A DNA stretch of 64,000 bases. It comes from [Phialemoniopsis] sp. UDSM-2020 (Eukaryota; Ascomycota; Sordariomycetes; Thyridiales; Thyridiaceae). The notes beneath the pieces are model-generated. The model was not told the DNA's origin. It searched no databases and saw only the letters and a list, made by a program, of their open reading frames with translations. The DNA is taken from the NCBI GenBank assembly GCA_018873225.1, contig JAEILZ010000004.1, positions 1,426,001 to 1,490,000 of the forward strand. Reading direction: 5' to 3'. Below, piece by piece: positions 1-11,920 of this stretch. The position numbers were made by a program, and so were the translations under genes. Each line of letters opens with the position of its first letter. Positions within the stretch are counted from its first letter, which is position 1.

Positions 1-1674
1 TCTCCCACCCGCGCTGCCTCCTTGGGCAAGTACCTCGCTGCTCTCGCCAGCTCGGCCACGTCTGGGGGCGACGGCAGATCGAATGGGCAAGCCTCGTCCA
101 CTAAGCCGTCGGCGGCGCGCCGCCCGTCGGCCAAGCGGCAACGTCTACATGCGCTCTACATCCTGAACGACCTGCTCTACCACGTCAAATACCGCAATCA
201 CGATGACGCATTCGCAAAGGCCTTCGAGGCTGTCCTATCGGACCTCTTTCGGAGTGCAGCCTCCTTCAGCAATAGTCCAAAGCACATCAGGAAGGTCGAG
301 GACCTGCTCGCCATCTGGCAGGAGAGGGCATATTTCTCCCGGGATCTTCTCACGAAGTTGCGAGCTGTTGTTCAGGATGCGCCCCTGGCGAAAGCTTCCG
401 ACGAAGACGCTGCAAACGGCCAAGCCAGTCGCACTACGGCAGACTCGATGAGCAAGGCCAAGAATGCGCCATTTGTTATGCCCAGCATGCACGGCGACGC
501 CACGACACCATGGTACGACCTGCCGGCCGGAAACTGGCTGCCTGCCATCCAGCCCAACTCTACACGGCCCATCGACCCCTCGATGGTGAGGCCGCTCCAG
601 CTCGCCGCGGGCCCCGCTGAGAAAACCCTCGTCGAAGCAGTCAAGAAGCTCCTCGTAGATGTTGATCGCATCTACGCCAAGGACCTCCGCCTCGACGCCG
701 ACCCTGCCATCGACATCGACCAGATGGGCGAGCGCGTCGAGGTCGACGAGATCACGGGGGAGGTTCTCAACGGCGACACCTACTACGGCTGGTCCAGAGC
801 CTTCTGCGAGAAGATGAAGGCCCGCCGCAAGAAGGGCCCCCAGGCCGATGACGAAGGCCCGCGTGGCCGCGGACGCGCCCAGGGATCGCGCAGCCCGTAC
901 AGCAGCTCTAGGAGCCCCTCATCGCACAGTCGAGAGCGCCCAGCTTTCAAGAAGCGACGCCTCTCGCGCTCGCCCAGCCGCGGCGATGCCTACACCCCCG
1001 ACCGCAGCCGGAGCCGCCGGCGCAGCTATAGCCGAGACCAGTACCGCCGCTCCTCGCGCAGCCCGCCATCCCGCTCGCGCTCCCGCGGCGCCCGCTACCG
1101 GCGCCCGGACTCGAGATCACCTGCATACTCTCCCCCTCCGCCTCCTCCGCCGGCAGGCGACCCTGCGTACAGCAGCCATCCACATCCTCCACCTCCTCCC
1201 CCAAACGCCTACTTCCAGCAGCAACAACAGCAGCCTCCGCCCCCGAATTTCCCGCCCTTCCCACCGCCTCCGCACATGGCCATGGGAGGAGGAGGAGGCT
1301 TCCCACCTGTACCTCCGCCGCCTCCACCGAATTTCCAGGGGCAATGGCATCCTCCTCCACCGCCGCCTCCGCCGAACATGCAAATGGCCCCCGGCGGGGG
1401 TGGAGGTCCGAGCCAGGGCTGGATGCCGCCCGGCGCCACGCCCGCTGTGCCTTGGAGCGGCGGGTGGGCTCCTGCCGGACAGCCTCCACCGCCACCGCCG
1501 CCACAAATGGGCGGGTATCCGCCGCAACAGCAATCGCAGCAACAACAAGGGTACAATCCTCACCACTATGGGAACAGGGGAGGTAGCTATGGTGGACGAG
1601 GCGGTTGGAATAATGGCCGCGGTGGCGGCGGAGAGGGAGGTTCATATGGCCGTGGGAGAGGAGGAGGATGGTAG
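1..1674 (+). CDS. CID-domain, RS- and proline-rich RNA-processing protein (5' truncated)
   Basis: The reading frame is open from the first base of the window to the TAG at 1672-1674, and no in-frame ATG precedes the conserved part, so the true start lies outside the window. The visible N-terminal part (LHALYILNDLLYH, then an alpha-helical stretch up to about residue 125) resembles a CID/RPR domain, the fold that binds the RNA polymerase II C-terminal domain in the SCAF and CHERP families. A conserved middle region follows (about residues 155-270). The next part is an Arg-Ser-rich segment (about 285-365), and the C-terminus is a long proline/glutamine/glycine-rich tail ending in RGG-type repeats (GGRGGW, YGRGRGGGW). 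By family knowledge such proteins couple transcription to pre-mRNA processing. CHERP-like is the best guess; the exact orthology is not certain. The ORFs on the other strand here are by-products of the repetitive composition. Confidence 0.8.
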   Translation, partial: SPTRAASLGKYLAALASSATSGGDGRSNGQASSTKPSAARRPSAKRQRLHALYILNDLLYHVKYRNHDDAFAKAFEAVLSDLFRSAASFSNSPKHIRKVEDLLAIWQERAYFSRDLLTKLRAVVQDAPLAKASDEDAANGQASRTTADSMSKAKNAPFVMPSMHGDATTPWYDLPAGNWLPAIQPNSTRPIDPSMVRPLQLAAGPAEKTLVEAVKKLLVDVDRIYAKDLRLDADPAIDIDQMGERVEVDEITGEVLNGDTYYGWSRAFCEKMKARRKKGPQADDEGPRGRGRAQGSRSPYSSSRSPSSHSRERPAFKKRRLSRSPSRGDAYTPDRSRSRRRSYSRDQYRRSSRSPPSRSRSRGARYRRPDSRSPAYSPPPPPPPAGDPAYSSHPHPPPPPPNAYFQQQQQQPPPPNFPPFPPPPHMAMGGGGGFPPVPPPPPPNFQGQWHPPPPPPPPNMQMAPGGGGGPSQGWMPPGATPAVPWSGGWAPAGQPPPPPPPQMGGYPPQQQSQQQQGYNPHHYGNRGGSYGGRGGWNNGRGGGGEGGSYGRGRGGGW

Positions 1675-2734
1675 AATTTGACATGGCCAGGCATAGCCAT
1701 CTTTGTTTGAATGAGTAAAAGCCCCTGGGAGGGCACTTGATTGTAACGACTAGTATATACCCGAATCCAAGTACATTTCACTGGACACATGAATAAGTAT
1801 CTGTCTTGGTATTTCGTGTTCCCAACGTTTTTTATTTTGCAACTATTAGATTTATCAAACGAAGCCCCCTTTGCATCATAAAACGCCAAGCTGTTCTCTC
1901 GTCTTTCCCAAGTTTCATTGGAAAGACGCGATGAGAACGGGCAGTGCTGCCACTGCATAACACGAACGAAACGAAAAACGAAACTAGAAGAGGGGAAAGG
2001 GGGGGGGGACAGGCTGTTGTCGGATGGAAACAATGTTCTTTTTGTTTTTCCAGACATGACTCCATACAAAGGTAAGGCTGAGCAGAGACGGGATAGATGT
2101 CCGGCCACTACTCCTGCCGAAAAGACAAGGGTTGACGCCGTAGCGATTGTCGGTGCTGCCATCAACAACCTGCGCAAAGATCCGCGGATTCAAAGAGCGC
2201 AAGACATCGCATTTCCACGCCCATGCAGCTCGCTCCTCCGCCCGTGCCGGTCTCGCACTGTATCCGCTGCCTTGCCCGTCATCGCCGAGCCTCTCAATTC
2301 TAAACCACCAAACCACCGAATTCCTTCTGAAGAACAACCCAGCCTTCGTCGACGACTGATACTCGAGGAACCAAGCTGTTGAAAGAATCCAGGACGTTGC
2401 CGTCCCATCCATGTACGAAGAGCGGTCTTGCCCCTGATAACCATCCTAATCCGCACGCACAGAATCAAAGAAAAAGGCAGAATCGTGGATATGAGCCATT
2501 GTCGTATTTTGTCTGAGCAATAAAGCCGATATATGCATATCGATGTAGAGAACGGCGCCTCCATCTGAGAGCCGGTATCGTGGGATGTGCGATACTTATA
2601 AAACGAGACTGGAGACCGGTACGGTACACCAACGAAGATCCGTAACTTTCGTGAGTTCATTATATGTCGGGACCAGGGTGTTTCCCGATCCATCATCATC
2701 ACAAGCCTCCATCATCCTGACCCACTGCGAGGGG
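1675..2734. other. convergent intergenic region, no gene seen
   Basis: About 1.06 kb between the 3' ends of the CID-protein gene and the B56 gene. It is AT-richer than its flanks and includes a run of nine G at about 2001-2009. I see no exon-like frame or RNA gene. It presumably holds both 3' UTRs and poly(A) sites. Confidence 0.6.
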
Positions 2735-5010
2735 CTATCTTTGCCCCCGTGCAGACCCCGATGAATTCTGACGTTCATGAACCGTTGGCCGGCGGTCCCT
2801 ACGTTCGCCGTCCTGCAGCTTCAACGAGTCGAGTCTTTTCTGATTCTCATCTGAAGCATCCGTTTCATCCGTGCGGGATCTGGGCTTATCGGCAGTGCCG
2901 TTGGTTTTCCTCCGGTTGGCCTGCTCAGCGATCGCTGCCCACTTGTGCTCACGCAGTGCTTCCCGAGAGGCTGCACTGTTTTGCTGCTCGGTATACTCGT
3001 GGGAGCAGTCGTCAAAGAGCTGTGGGTTGATCTCCATGAAGAGTTTCATGGCGTTATAGACCATGCCGTGGATAGTACTGAGGCGCGAGTTAGTATTTGC
3101 CCTGCTCGCGTGCCCAAAGAGCTCAATGAGCACTCACCGGTTCCAATGTCCCTTGGAATTCTCATAGAGAGGCGCAAACATGATAGGCAGAATTATTTCC
3201 ACGTTGTCGCTCACGAGATTGCAGAAGTACTCGTTGTTCCAGAAATACAGAGCGCGTTCAGCGACCTGGAAGTGTGGGCTCGCCACAGACTTGGCAAGCT
3301 GGTGGAAAAGGGGCTCCTGGACCTTGGCAAATTCGGCCGGATCCATGACCTCGAAAATGTCCTCCACCTCGTTCAGGAACATCACCTCCTTGGTGCTATT
3401 GACTTTGGGCCAATAGCGCAAGAGACCCAGAACGACCTGATAGGAGGCAATTAGTAAGATAATTTGTTATTTGGGGGAGACAAAACCAACCTCTTCTGTC
3501 AAGGATGCATCCTTTTCGAGGAACTGCACGATACAGTACGCCAGTTGCGGGTGGTACATGCTTAAGCTTTTCACCTTGTGCATGGGGATCAACACACGGG
3601 TGAGGAACAGCTTATGCTCTTCTTTCAAGGGCAGCGCAAAACCATTGATGATCGACCCAAGGATTTCGAGAAGTTCTGCAATACCGTTGAATCGCTCAGT
3701 CTCGTATGTGAACTGGAAAAAGACGTGGTTGATGGAGCGTCTGATAAACGATCGAAGGTTGAGGAACTTTCCGTAAATGCGGTGTAGAGTAGTCTTCAAG
3801 AAATCCCGCTCTCGAGGATCCTCTGAGTCGAAAAGCTCAAGCAGCTGCAGAACAAAGCTGTGGTCGATGTATGCCTTGGCGATGTTTGTGTTGAAATCTT
3901 GGCTCTCGATGAATCTGAGGAAAAACTCGTAGACGACCTGAATATGCGGCCATGCAACCTCGAGCACAGGCTCGTCTTCCTCGGGATCGAACGCCTCGCC
4001 CTGCGGGTTCATGGGAGGCGGGATAGGTCGGAAGAGGTTCTTGGCGAACATCTCGACGACTCGTGGGTACATGGGCTCCGTGATGACTTGGCGATTGTTG
4101 GCCACATAATCCAGAAGTTCATGAAGAGCCAGTCGCTTGATCTCCTTGGATTTCATGTCACCGCTGGCATCATTGAAGTCGAAGATGACATTGCACTGGT
4201 CGATCTTCTGCATGAACAGCTCCTGCCTTCGGTTTGGCGGCACCTCATGAAACCCTGGCAGTTTCTCCAGCTCGCGATGTGCAGAGATGTCGAACCTGGA
4301 CGAGTGTTGCCTCTTCGGGGTTCTGATCCCCTCCGGCACGTCTTTCGGCGTCGATTGCAGGCGGTCAAACATCAGGGACTTCTGTCCAGCCTTGGGAGGG
4401 GCAAGGTCATGTGGCATGGTTTCGGCGGCGCCTGGAGGAGGCACATGCTGTTGCGGAGACATCAAATTAGCGATCCGCTGCGAGGCCAAGAGCGAGATAA
4501 AGAAAACTACTCACGGGAGCGCTCGGGCTGATGATGACGGTCGGAGGGAGAGTGCCGTGGCGTGTCGGCGTATTGGAACCATTTGCAGCTGAGGGCGAGC
4601 CAGTCACTGCGCCAAACCGGTCCGGCCCACTGGGGTTGTTTGCTGCACCTACATTCCCGAGGTGGGATGGCTGGTTGGCAGCCCCGAGCTCCCCGCTGGG
4701 CTGCGACGTGTTGCTAGGGGGTAGAGGTTTGTTGCGGATATCATTGAGATTTGATGCCGACGACGAGGGCGTCAGAACCGGGGACTGGGTAGCGGAATCG
4801 CGTGAGGTGGCCGAGGATGGTGACGCAGTGCCATCTTTGTGGTCCTTGTTCTTCTTGGAGGCCTTGTTCGGATCCTTGCCGCGCGACAACTACAGTACAA
4901 GAGAGCCAGTCAGTAAGAGGTCTTTCGGGGTAGCAATCAATCGTTTCAATAGCTCTTTTCAAGTCAAACAAAGCTTGGGACTAACAACTCTCTGACTGAA
5001 ACGCTTCATC
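2735..5010 (-). CDS. RTS1: PP2A regulatory subunit B56 family (Rts1-like)
   Basis: Five exons, read 5' to 3' on the minus strand: 5010-4987, 4889-4515, 4447-3491, 3436-3138 and 3077-2735. All junctions are GT-AG and keep the frame. The first exon encodes only MKRFSQRV, followed by LSRGKDPNK, the usual B56 N-terminus in filamentous fungi. A low-complexity Ser/Pro/Asn segment then leads to the B56 HEAT-like body, which starts near [16 protein letters not shown] and includes the family signatures [20 protein letters not shown] and [10 protein letters not shown]. The C-terminus is charged. The protein is about 665 residues. B56 subunits target protein phosphatase 2A to substrates in the cytosol, nucleus and kinetochore, and the yeast orthologue Rts1 acts in stress and cell-cycle control. 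Branch sites (CTAAC/CTAAT) are visible in the introns before exons 3, 4 and 5. Confidence 0.93.
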
Positions 5011-7232
5011 GTGGGCGATGAGGTCTTGTTGCGCGGTGGGGCGGCTAGAGCAGCCCGACTCGCTGATTATGGCGGGGTTGTGCGAATGATGATGACGATG
5101 CGGAAAACAGCGAGACTGCCCGAGGGAGGGGGGAGTGGTTCGAGGACAAAGGTGTCTCGGGAAGCGTTGTGAATTGAATTGAGGGTTTCGGGCGACGGTG
5201 GACTGGGAGAATCCAGGTTGGTTGTGTTTGGACAAGATGGTTGACGACGAGGCGCGAAAGTGGACCACACTACCGCGGACCCAATCGACAGCGAGGGAAG
5301 CGGGAGTCGGGACGCTGAAACCACGCGGGACCGACGACAATGAAAAAGACGCAGGGCGGCGCTTTATGTCGTTGTCGATGTGTGGTATCGAGCAGGCTGA
5401 GTGGGCAAAAGGATTGTCTGTCTTTTTTGGCAAGATGTTGTGGCCGAGAAGAGAGATCGGCAAAGGGGGTTTGAAGTGTGGTGGTGGTGGTTATGGTGGT
5501 TATGGTGGTTAAGGTGGTGTTGGTGGTGATTTATGGTGGGTAGCAGTGCTGGTTTGCAGTGGCAGGAGGAGTTGAGGTAAGGCCTGGTCCACCAGACCTG
5601 ACACTGTCTTTCGGAACACAACAGAGCTGACAGCTTCAAAAGGAACCAACCTCGCGCTTCAATTTGGAGAACATCGGCACAGTTCCAATCCCAAGACAAT
5701 CACCGAGTTGCAAAGTAGACCTTGTCGGATCGAAGGCAGCGTCGGGCAAATGCGGTCGGGACTGGAGTGGATAGGTCAGTCGAAGGCGACGGGGTCCAAC
5801 AGAGGCGACGGTTGGAGCTGACGGTGACGGCTAGGTGTTGTAACAATGGCAAGTAAATATCGGATGGAGATAGCTCTGGAGCTTTTTGGAGGACCTAACA
5901 AAGTCCGGGCAATGAGCGAGTCGACGTCGCAGCTTAGCTGTAGCAATAACTACAGACAGCAGTGGAGAGGGGGCTTCGACGAGATGGGTCGACGCTGGTA
6001 GGTTAAGACGACAATTGTTTGCGGGGCCATTCTCTTAAGGGCACCTTGGAGGTAAAACGCGGGAACCCCTAGTGTCCCTAGGGGCAGTGGTGGGCCTGTG
6101 CACTGTCCTCGGATAGGGTAGATTGGGGGCCCATCAGATGTGCTGCTAAATAAATTCTGCAGGCGTTTCAAGGGTATTGTTTCTGCAAAGCGGTGTGATC
6201 ATTTGGCTTTTTCTTCTCAATGTACAGTACCCAGCATACCATCCCGCTTCTGATTCCGGTTAGATCTTCTGAGAGAGCTGTCCGGGGGGATTGGATCAGA
6301 GTCCTTGCATCTGGCAGCGTTTGCTCGTGCATAAGATCTCATTTCCACTCTAAAACTACCTTTCACTCGGCAAGCAAGAAGACACTTCACTTAATCAGAG
6401 CTGTTGTCAAGGCGTGATGCTAGGAGACGACGACACAGACACAAGACATGTTCTTCTCTTGAAGCACATGCACAGCGGCCTAGGAATGAGCAACAGGATT
6501 TGGATCTCTGACTATGCCAGTGGGCAAACGAGACAAATGCCTGTCCTGCATAGCTAAATGCTAGCTGCAGGCTTAAGGCGGTTTGGTTGTGTTGACTACC
6601 AGGAATGCCGCAACCAAGGACGACATGTCCGTAGGAAGGAGTAGTAGAGACATTGACGCAAGTGGTGCGTTTCATTGGCCACATACAACATCTGTAGCTG
6701 CCTCGGACTCGATCAAGTGTCATAGTCTTTCCGTCATAACAAAGGTTCGTTCGTGTTATTAGGGAGCCAGTTGTCTTTGTTAGTGGATTCACTTGGTTTC
6801 TCGTCGCGGTGTTTTTCTTAGCGTCTTGTGACCCCTGATGACCATGCTTTACGGCAGGCGGCTGGACCCCATACTTTTCCAAGATTCTCACTTGGCACCA
6901 GCTGGTGGAGACTTTCTCTCATTCACTCTCTGCCCATTCCAGCCACGCCCTCATCACTAACACCGGACTTTTTGATGAGACAAACGAGTGACCACCCATG
7001 TCTTGAGAATATCATCGTTCATTGAGCACCCGGACGAGGAGCCGCTCTTACGTCTGCAAGCAACAAGATTCCACTCTTCAACCTTCAAATTCAACTGGCC
7101 CTTCAACAGCCTATTTCGGCCAGGCTTGATACCCCAGACACGGCGCATCATGACTGATTCTTACAGTCTTTGATCTTGCCGAGGGCTTTCCATGACCTAA
7201 GAAAGCAAAGTCCATACCAACCCTTGCGTGAC
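5011..7232. promoter_or_regulatory. long divergent promoter region between B56 and TFIIIC genes
   Basis: This 2.2 kb stretch has no convincing coding frame. Next to the B56 start lies a GT-rich stretch (5477-5535, repeats of GGTGGT/GGTTAT on the plus strand, i.e. CCACCA in the B56 leader), typical of a long 5' leader. The rest is mixed composition. It probably holds the 5' UTRs and promoters of both divergent genes; I recognise no individual binding site. Confidence 0.5.
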
Positions 7233-9418
7233 ATGGCACCGCCAGCGACCGCATCTCGGGGTCCTGGTGTGGCTTTCGCCAACGGAGATCCGAGGGGTCA
7301 AGCTCCCGTCTATCCCATTCCAGATAGAAAAGTCACCGCTCTGGAACATCCCATGATCATCAAAAACGTCGACAAAGCCATCCAGACTCTTGGCCGAAAC
7401 CCAAACTTTCAATCCGTACGTCTCTTAGCTTATCATAATTTCTGCTCACCAACCACTAACCCTCCGTCTAGTTCATCGAAGGCACTGGTCCGCAAGTCTC
7501 CGTGCCCTTGTATCTTCGCCATGATAACCCAGTCACGAGGCCCATCATATCGCATGCGGCTGCTTCACATAACGTGGTTCTCAAACTCACTGTTCCCAAG
7601 AGGACCGGCAGAAAGCGAAAGAGAGGCACCGACGGCCCCTGGATTGGCGGTCCAGCACCAGATGACGTTGAGGCTCATGTACCACCAAGCCACCCAAGCA
7701 TCAGTCCGGTCTCGATAGACCATGATCCCCGGCTCCTCCGGCGAAAGCTGGAAGACAATGTCGGCAGATATAGAGTCGAGTCGGTCGGCCTCATCAAGCA
7801 GACCCACCGGTACAGAGGCCTCACAGACTTCCAGCAGTCCATAACAAACTCTCCGTTCATGTCCGAGTTTGTCAACAAGGTCATCCCTGGAGATGTTTCA
7901 AGACTGCGCGAGTTCAAGTTCGGGCCGAGAACAACGTCACCGCCTCCAAATGTTGAGCTACCCCCTCCTCCCGCAGTGAGCAACATCACACTGCCATTCC
8001 CCTACCACTATAGCCAGAATCCCTATGTACGCGAGGTTGCCGATAAGGACGGTCTTTCGCGAATCATAAACACTAGTGCTCTACAGACTACTAGTGGCTA
8101 CGTCCTGAAGTATGACCAATACCCGGTACCGACAGAGCCTTCTCGGCCGCCGGATCTGTCCGACCCCCAGATGGCGATTGTCTTAGAGGAAATAAAGAAG
8201 GCTATGGAAGCTCGTCCTATTTGGACGCGCCGCGGTCTCATCAACAGCCTCAGCGACATGTCGGGAGCAAATCAAATCTCCGCCAACCTTATTCGAAAGG
8301 CAATTCCTTTTGTCGGCTACCAATTCAAAGGCGGGCCGTGGCGAGATGCTCTAGTCCGTTACGGCATCGACCCCAGGAAAGACCCCTCCTATCGCACCTA
8401 CCAGACTCTGATCTTCAAGCTGCGGTTCTCAGACACGGCTGGACCCGGCCAGAGCTGGCAAAGCATCCGTGCCGCAGACGTCGGGGAGACGAAGCGGGCT
8501 CCCACGGATAATGACCGTGACGACAGCCATATGTTCGACGGCAAGAGCTTCTGCCGTGACGGCAAGGTCTGGCAGGTCTGTGACATCACTGATCCAATGC
8601 TGGCCGATCTTTTTGCCAATGCTGAGGTTCGTGACACGGTCGACGAGTTTGGCAGTGGCTGGTACCACCGTGGGCTATGGGCCAAAGCCAAGGCCATCAT
8701 GAAGCACAAGATGAAGACGATTCATTTTGGCAGAGATCTCGATCCAGAGCAGTACCAGGCCGCGCTGAGGGTGCCGGACCGTACGCCAGAGCCCGGCGCC
8801 AAGTCCATCAGCATTCCCTTGCCAGACCTGAACCTGACAGAAGAGGAGAGAAAGACATACAACATCCGCAAGTATCATCGGGGCCTTCACCAACGGCCTC
8901 GAGATCGGTCAGGTACTGCTTACCGTGTACCCATCCCCAAGGCAGGGTCGGGACAGAGGGCACCCTCTTCAGCCGCTGGCGTGTCCAGCGAAGGGGGGTC
9001 TGAGGTAGCTAGCCCTAGCACCGAAACAAGCGTAGACAACCGTCTACCTACCGTGGAGGAGGAAGACTCGCGTGGTGAAAACGATGAAGATGGTAGCAGT
9101 GATGACAGCAGCACAAGCAGTAGTGGAGACGGCAGTGACGAGGAACAGGAACAAGAGCTGGAGGAAGAGATGGAGGAGGAAATGGACGAGGAGGAGAATG
9201 CGGACGAGGAGGAGAATGCGGACGAGGAAGGGGAAGACGAAGAGGGTGAAGATGACGAAGAAGGTGAAGATGACGAGGATGATGAAGATGAAGACGGTGA
9301 AGGAGAAGAAGACCGCCAAGACTACGACGAAGACGAAGACCTGGAGGGCGATGGAGATGAGTACGGGAATGATCAGTATTCGGAGGAGGGTTTTTCTAGC
9401 GGAGTTGAGTACGCATAG
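7233..9418 (+). CDS. TFC1: RNA polymerase III transcription factor TFIIIC subunit tau95 (Tfc1/Sfc1)
   Basis: Two exons, 7233-7415 and 7472-9418, joined at a GTACGT donor and a GTCTAG acceptor with a CTAAC branch site at 7457-7461. The product is 709 residues. The start is the ATG at 7233; the longer frame upstream opens only with TTG. The N-terminal part (YPIPDRKVTALEHPMII, then PLYLRHDNPVTRPI) matches the triple-barrel dimerisation region shared with tau55. Residues about 305-370 (PIWTRRGLINSL ... KGGPWRDALVRYGIDP) match the winged-helix part that contacts the A box of tRNA genes. The C-terminus from about residue 607 is a strongly acidic tail with a tandem ENADEE repeat, a known feature of this subunit. 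The role is promoter recognition at Pol III genes, notable because two odd tRNA genes lie 30 kb away, though that is coincidence as far as the sequence shows. Confidence 0.92.
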
Positions 9419-10023
9419 TATGGCGAAGGCTGGATAGGGCTTGCCGGTTATAGCTACGTTGATAGAGGTATGATACCCAATATTATTTTCATTATGCATT
9501 TCGAACCAGATGGCTTTTCAGCTTGGAGACGAGGATTTGATCCTATCGATGGGCTCTGTAGAGCAGGCGAAGCAGTAATATATTCAAGTTACATGTCAAT
9601 GACTTCGTCAACTAGATTCTACTCTCCAGACGAACGGTGCCCAACAGATCGGTTGATACCGCAGGCGGTATGGTGGTAGGTTGCCTGTTTAGGAAATACA
9701 TCGCGGCTAACATCACCGTCAGAACTGAAGTCGCATCCCCACTAAAGCGCACAATCACTCTCAATGAAGCAACCACCAGACAAGACTAAGGTAAATCAAC
9801 ATGAGAAAAACTGCTATTTACTACGTCAATTGGTCTACCAAAAATAGAATTAGAGTGAGGCTCCGGCTTTAACCTTACTTCGCTGGACCTTACCTGGAAT
9901 GCGATCCGTGGGTATAAATGCTCCATCCCCCGGGTGTCAAGTAGTCCTTGCATGCACATTCTACCATGCCCGTAGCCTTTGAACCGGCTAATAGCATATT
10001 CATAGTCATTGAGATACTAGGCT
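9419..10023. other. intergenic region between TFIIIC and PKS-fragment genes
   Basis: About 600 bp with no coding frame. It contains the 3' UTR of the TFIIIC gene and, near its right end, a TATA-like element before the PKS fragment. Confidence 0.5.
9913..9918 (+). promoter_or_regulatory. TATA-like element of the PKS-fragment gene
   Basis: A TATAAA hexamer lies about 105 bp upstream of the ATG at 10024. Its position fits a core promoter for the methyltransferase fragment and hints that the fragment can still be transcribed. No expression evidence is available. Confidence 0.35.
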
Positions 10024-11920
10024 ATGGCAGATAGAAGAGATGCTTCTACGCGGAGGCAGCATTCTGGCGGCTCGCCCTACCAGAATGAGACGACCCCTTT
10101 TCAGCGCAAGACGAACCATGGAATTGTTTGGGACGACGATATAGATCTGCTTTCGCAAGCACAATTCCATCAACTAACGATATCCAATGAAATCCCATCT
10201 CCCCTGAAGTTATCACCCTCCGAGGAGCTCGAGCTCAACGAGAGGGCAGCCGCGATATACATCAGTCGACATCTTGCCAAGAGTCCAAGTCCAAACAACA
10301 CAAACACTCGCCATTTGTCTCATCTTCACCAGTGGCTTGAAGACTTTTCCAAGTCTGCGAGGTACAAGGAACTCTTGAGCTTTTGCAAGTCGGATGACGA
10401 GAGAGACACGCTCCTGAACAAGTCTCTCGCGTCCGGGGTCGAAGGTCAACTCCTTGCCCGAGTCGGAAGGCAACTGTCATCGATCCTGGACGGAGAGGTC
10501 GACGCTCTGCAAGTCATGATGCACGACGATCTGCTCATTCACTACGCCGGGGGCCTCTTCTCCCGAGCCTACACCCATATAGCCAAGCTCGGCCGGCTTC
10601 TGGTTCACAAGAACCCGCAGATGAACATCCTAGAGGTTGGTGCCGGAAGCGGAGGTGCTACTTTACCACTTTTGCAAGCCCTCCAGCGAAACGGTGAAGC
10701 CTTGTTCAACAAGTACTCTTACACAGACGTATCCAGCAGCTTTGTCAGACTCGCCAGGAGCGGAGTCGGCGGCGCTGCACCAAAGGTGGATTTCAAGGTG
10801 CTGGACATCAGCAGGAATCCCACCGCGCAGGGCTTCGAGGCCGGCCATTTCGACCTCGTTATCGCGTCAAACGTCCTCCACGCAACACCGGTATGCGCCG
10901 AAGCAATACAGAACGTGAGAAAGCTTCTGAAGCCTGGCGGAGTTCTGGTCATGGCCGAGACTACCAGGAAGACCGCCATGGTGAACATGATCTTCGGGAT
11001 GCTACCAGGGTTGGTCAACTACTCCAGAAGTCTCGCGAGGAGCCGAAGTTTGTGTACTAATTTGGGATTTATGTAGATGGTGGTCCTTCAAAGACAGCCG
11101 TAGAGGGTCGCCTTTGTTAACACTGGACGAATGGCACAACGTGTTGCTTCGTAAGTCCTTTAGTGGTGTCGAGCTCGCCTCTGTCGAGAACGACGGATCG
11201 TCCCCCAGGGTGTCCGTCATGGTTTCTAGAGCGATCAATACACCGGAGATCCAAGACCTGGTCAATAAAAGCCTAGGCCGGGTCAGGATCGTGCATCGAG
11301 GATTTTCATCGATGGTGCAGCAGCAGCTGAGCATGCAGCTTTGTCTTGCAGTAGGTTCCGTCGGGCATTCCTGTTCGATCAAAACCTGGGATTCAGTGTC
11401 TAAGTTGGACGAAGAAACGGCGGCAAAGACCCTCGATATCGTGCTTGACTGTATAGACGACACAATCTTGATGCAATCTTCGGAGCGAGCGTCTGAGGGC
11501 GTCAAGTCCCTGACGGCTTCCAGCAGAAATATCCTCTGGATAAGCTACAAGAGCCAATCTTGCCCACCCGAAGCCGAAGACTCGATGGAACTAGTCACTG
11601 ATCTCGCCAGAGTTGCAAGCAGTGAGGATGGCGATCTTCGCTTCGTCACTTTTGAAGTAGAAGACCCGGTTGAATCCGAAGTTGGCGTGCGTGGACTGGT
11701 AGCTGCAATGCTCAGGCTCATCGACACTGTCTGGATGGGCAGAGGTGGGAAGCCGTGCTCGTCAGAGACACAATTCCGACTCAAAAGCGGCCATTTCCAG
11801 ATACCCAGGATCATTTCCAATAAGAGTTCCGACCGCCGGACTGGTCGTATCAACCGGAACGGTCGTTCGCCTAAGGGGACTCTTGCCAACCCAGCAGCGG
11901 ATCAGACACAACGGGCATGA
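10024..11920 (+). CDS. orphan highly-reducing PKS fragment: C-methyltransferase plus pre-ER region
   Basis: Two exons, 10024-11009 and 11077-11920, give 609 residues. The intron starts GTTGGT, has the branch site GTACTAAT and ends ATGTAG. Removing it restores the conserved FGMLPGWW block of PKS methyltransferases. The protein starts in the linker that follows the dehydratase in highly-reducing fungal PKSs. It then has an intact CMeT domain: SAM motif ILEVGAGSGG at about residue 202, YTDVSSSF, DLVIASNVLHAT at about 277, and LLKPGGVLVMAE. It continues through the pseudo-KR structural region to a motif like GHFQIPRI that normally precedes enoylreductase. KS, AT, DH, ER, KR and ACP are all absent, and an in-frame TAG sits two codons upstream of the ATG. 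No internal stop is seen. It is either a relic of a deleted synthase or a stand-alone methyltransferase. Confidence 0.82.

Noticed and set aside
947..1684. Antisense ORFs opposite the proline/glycine-rich 3' part of the CID gene
   Set aside because: They are explained by GC-rich repeat codons and have no domain features.
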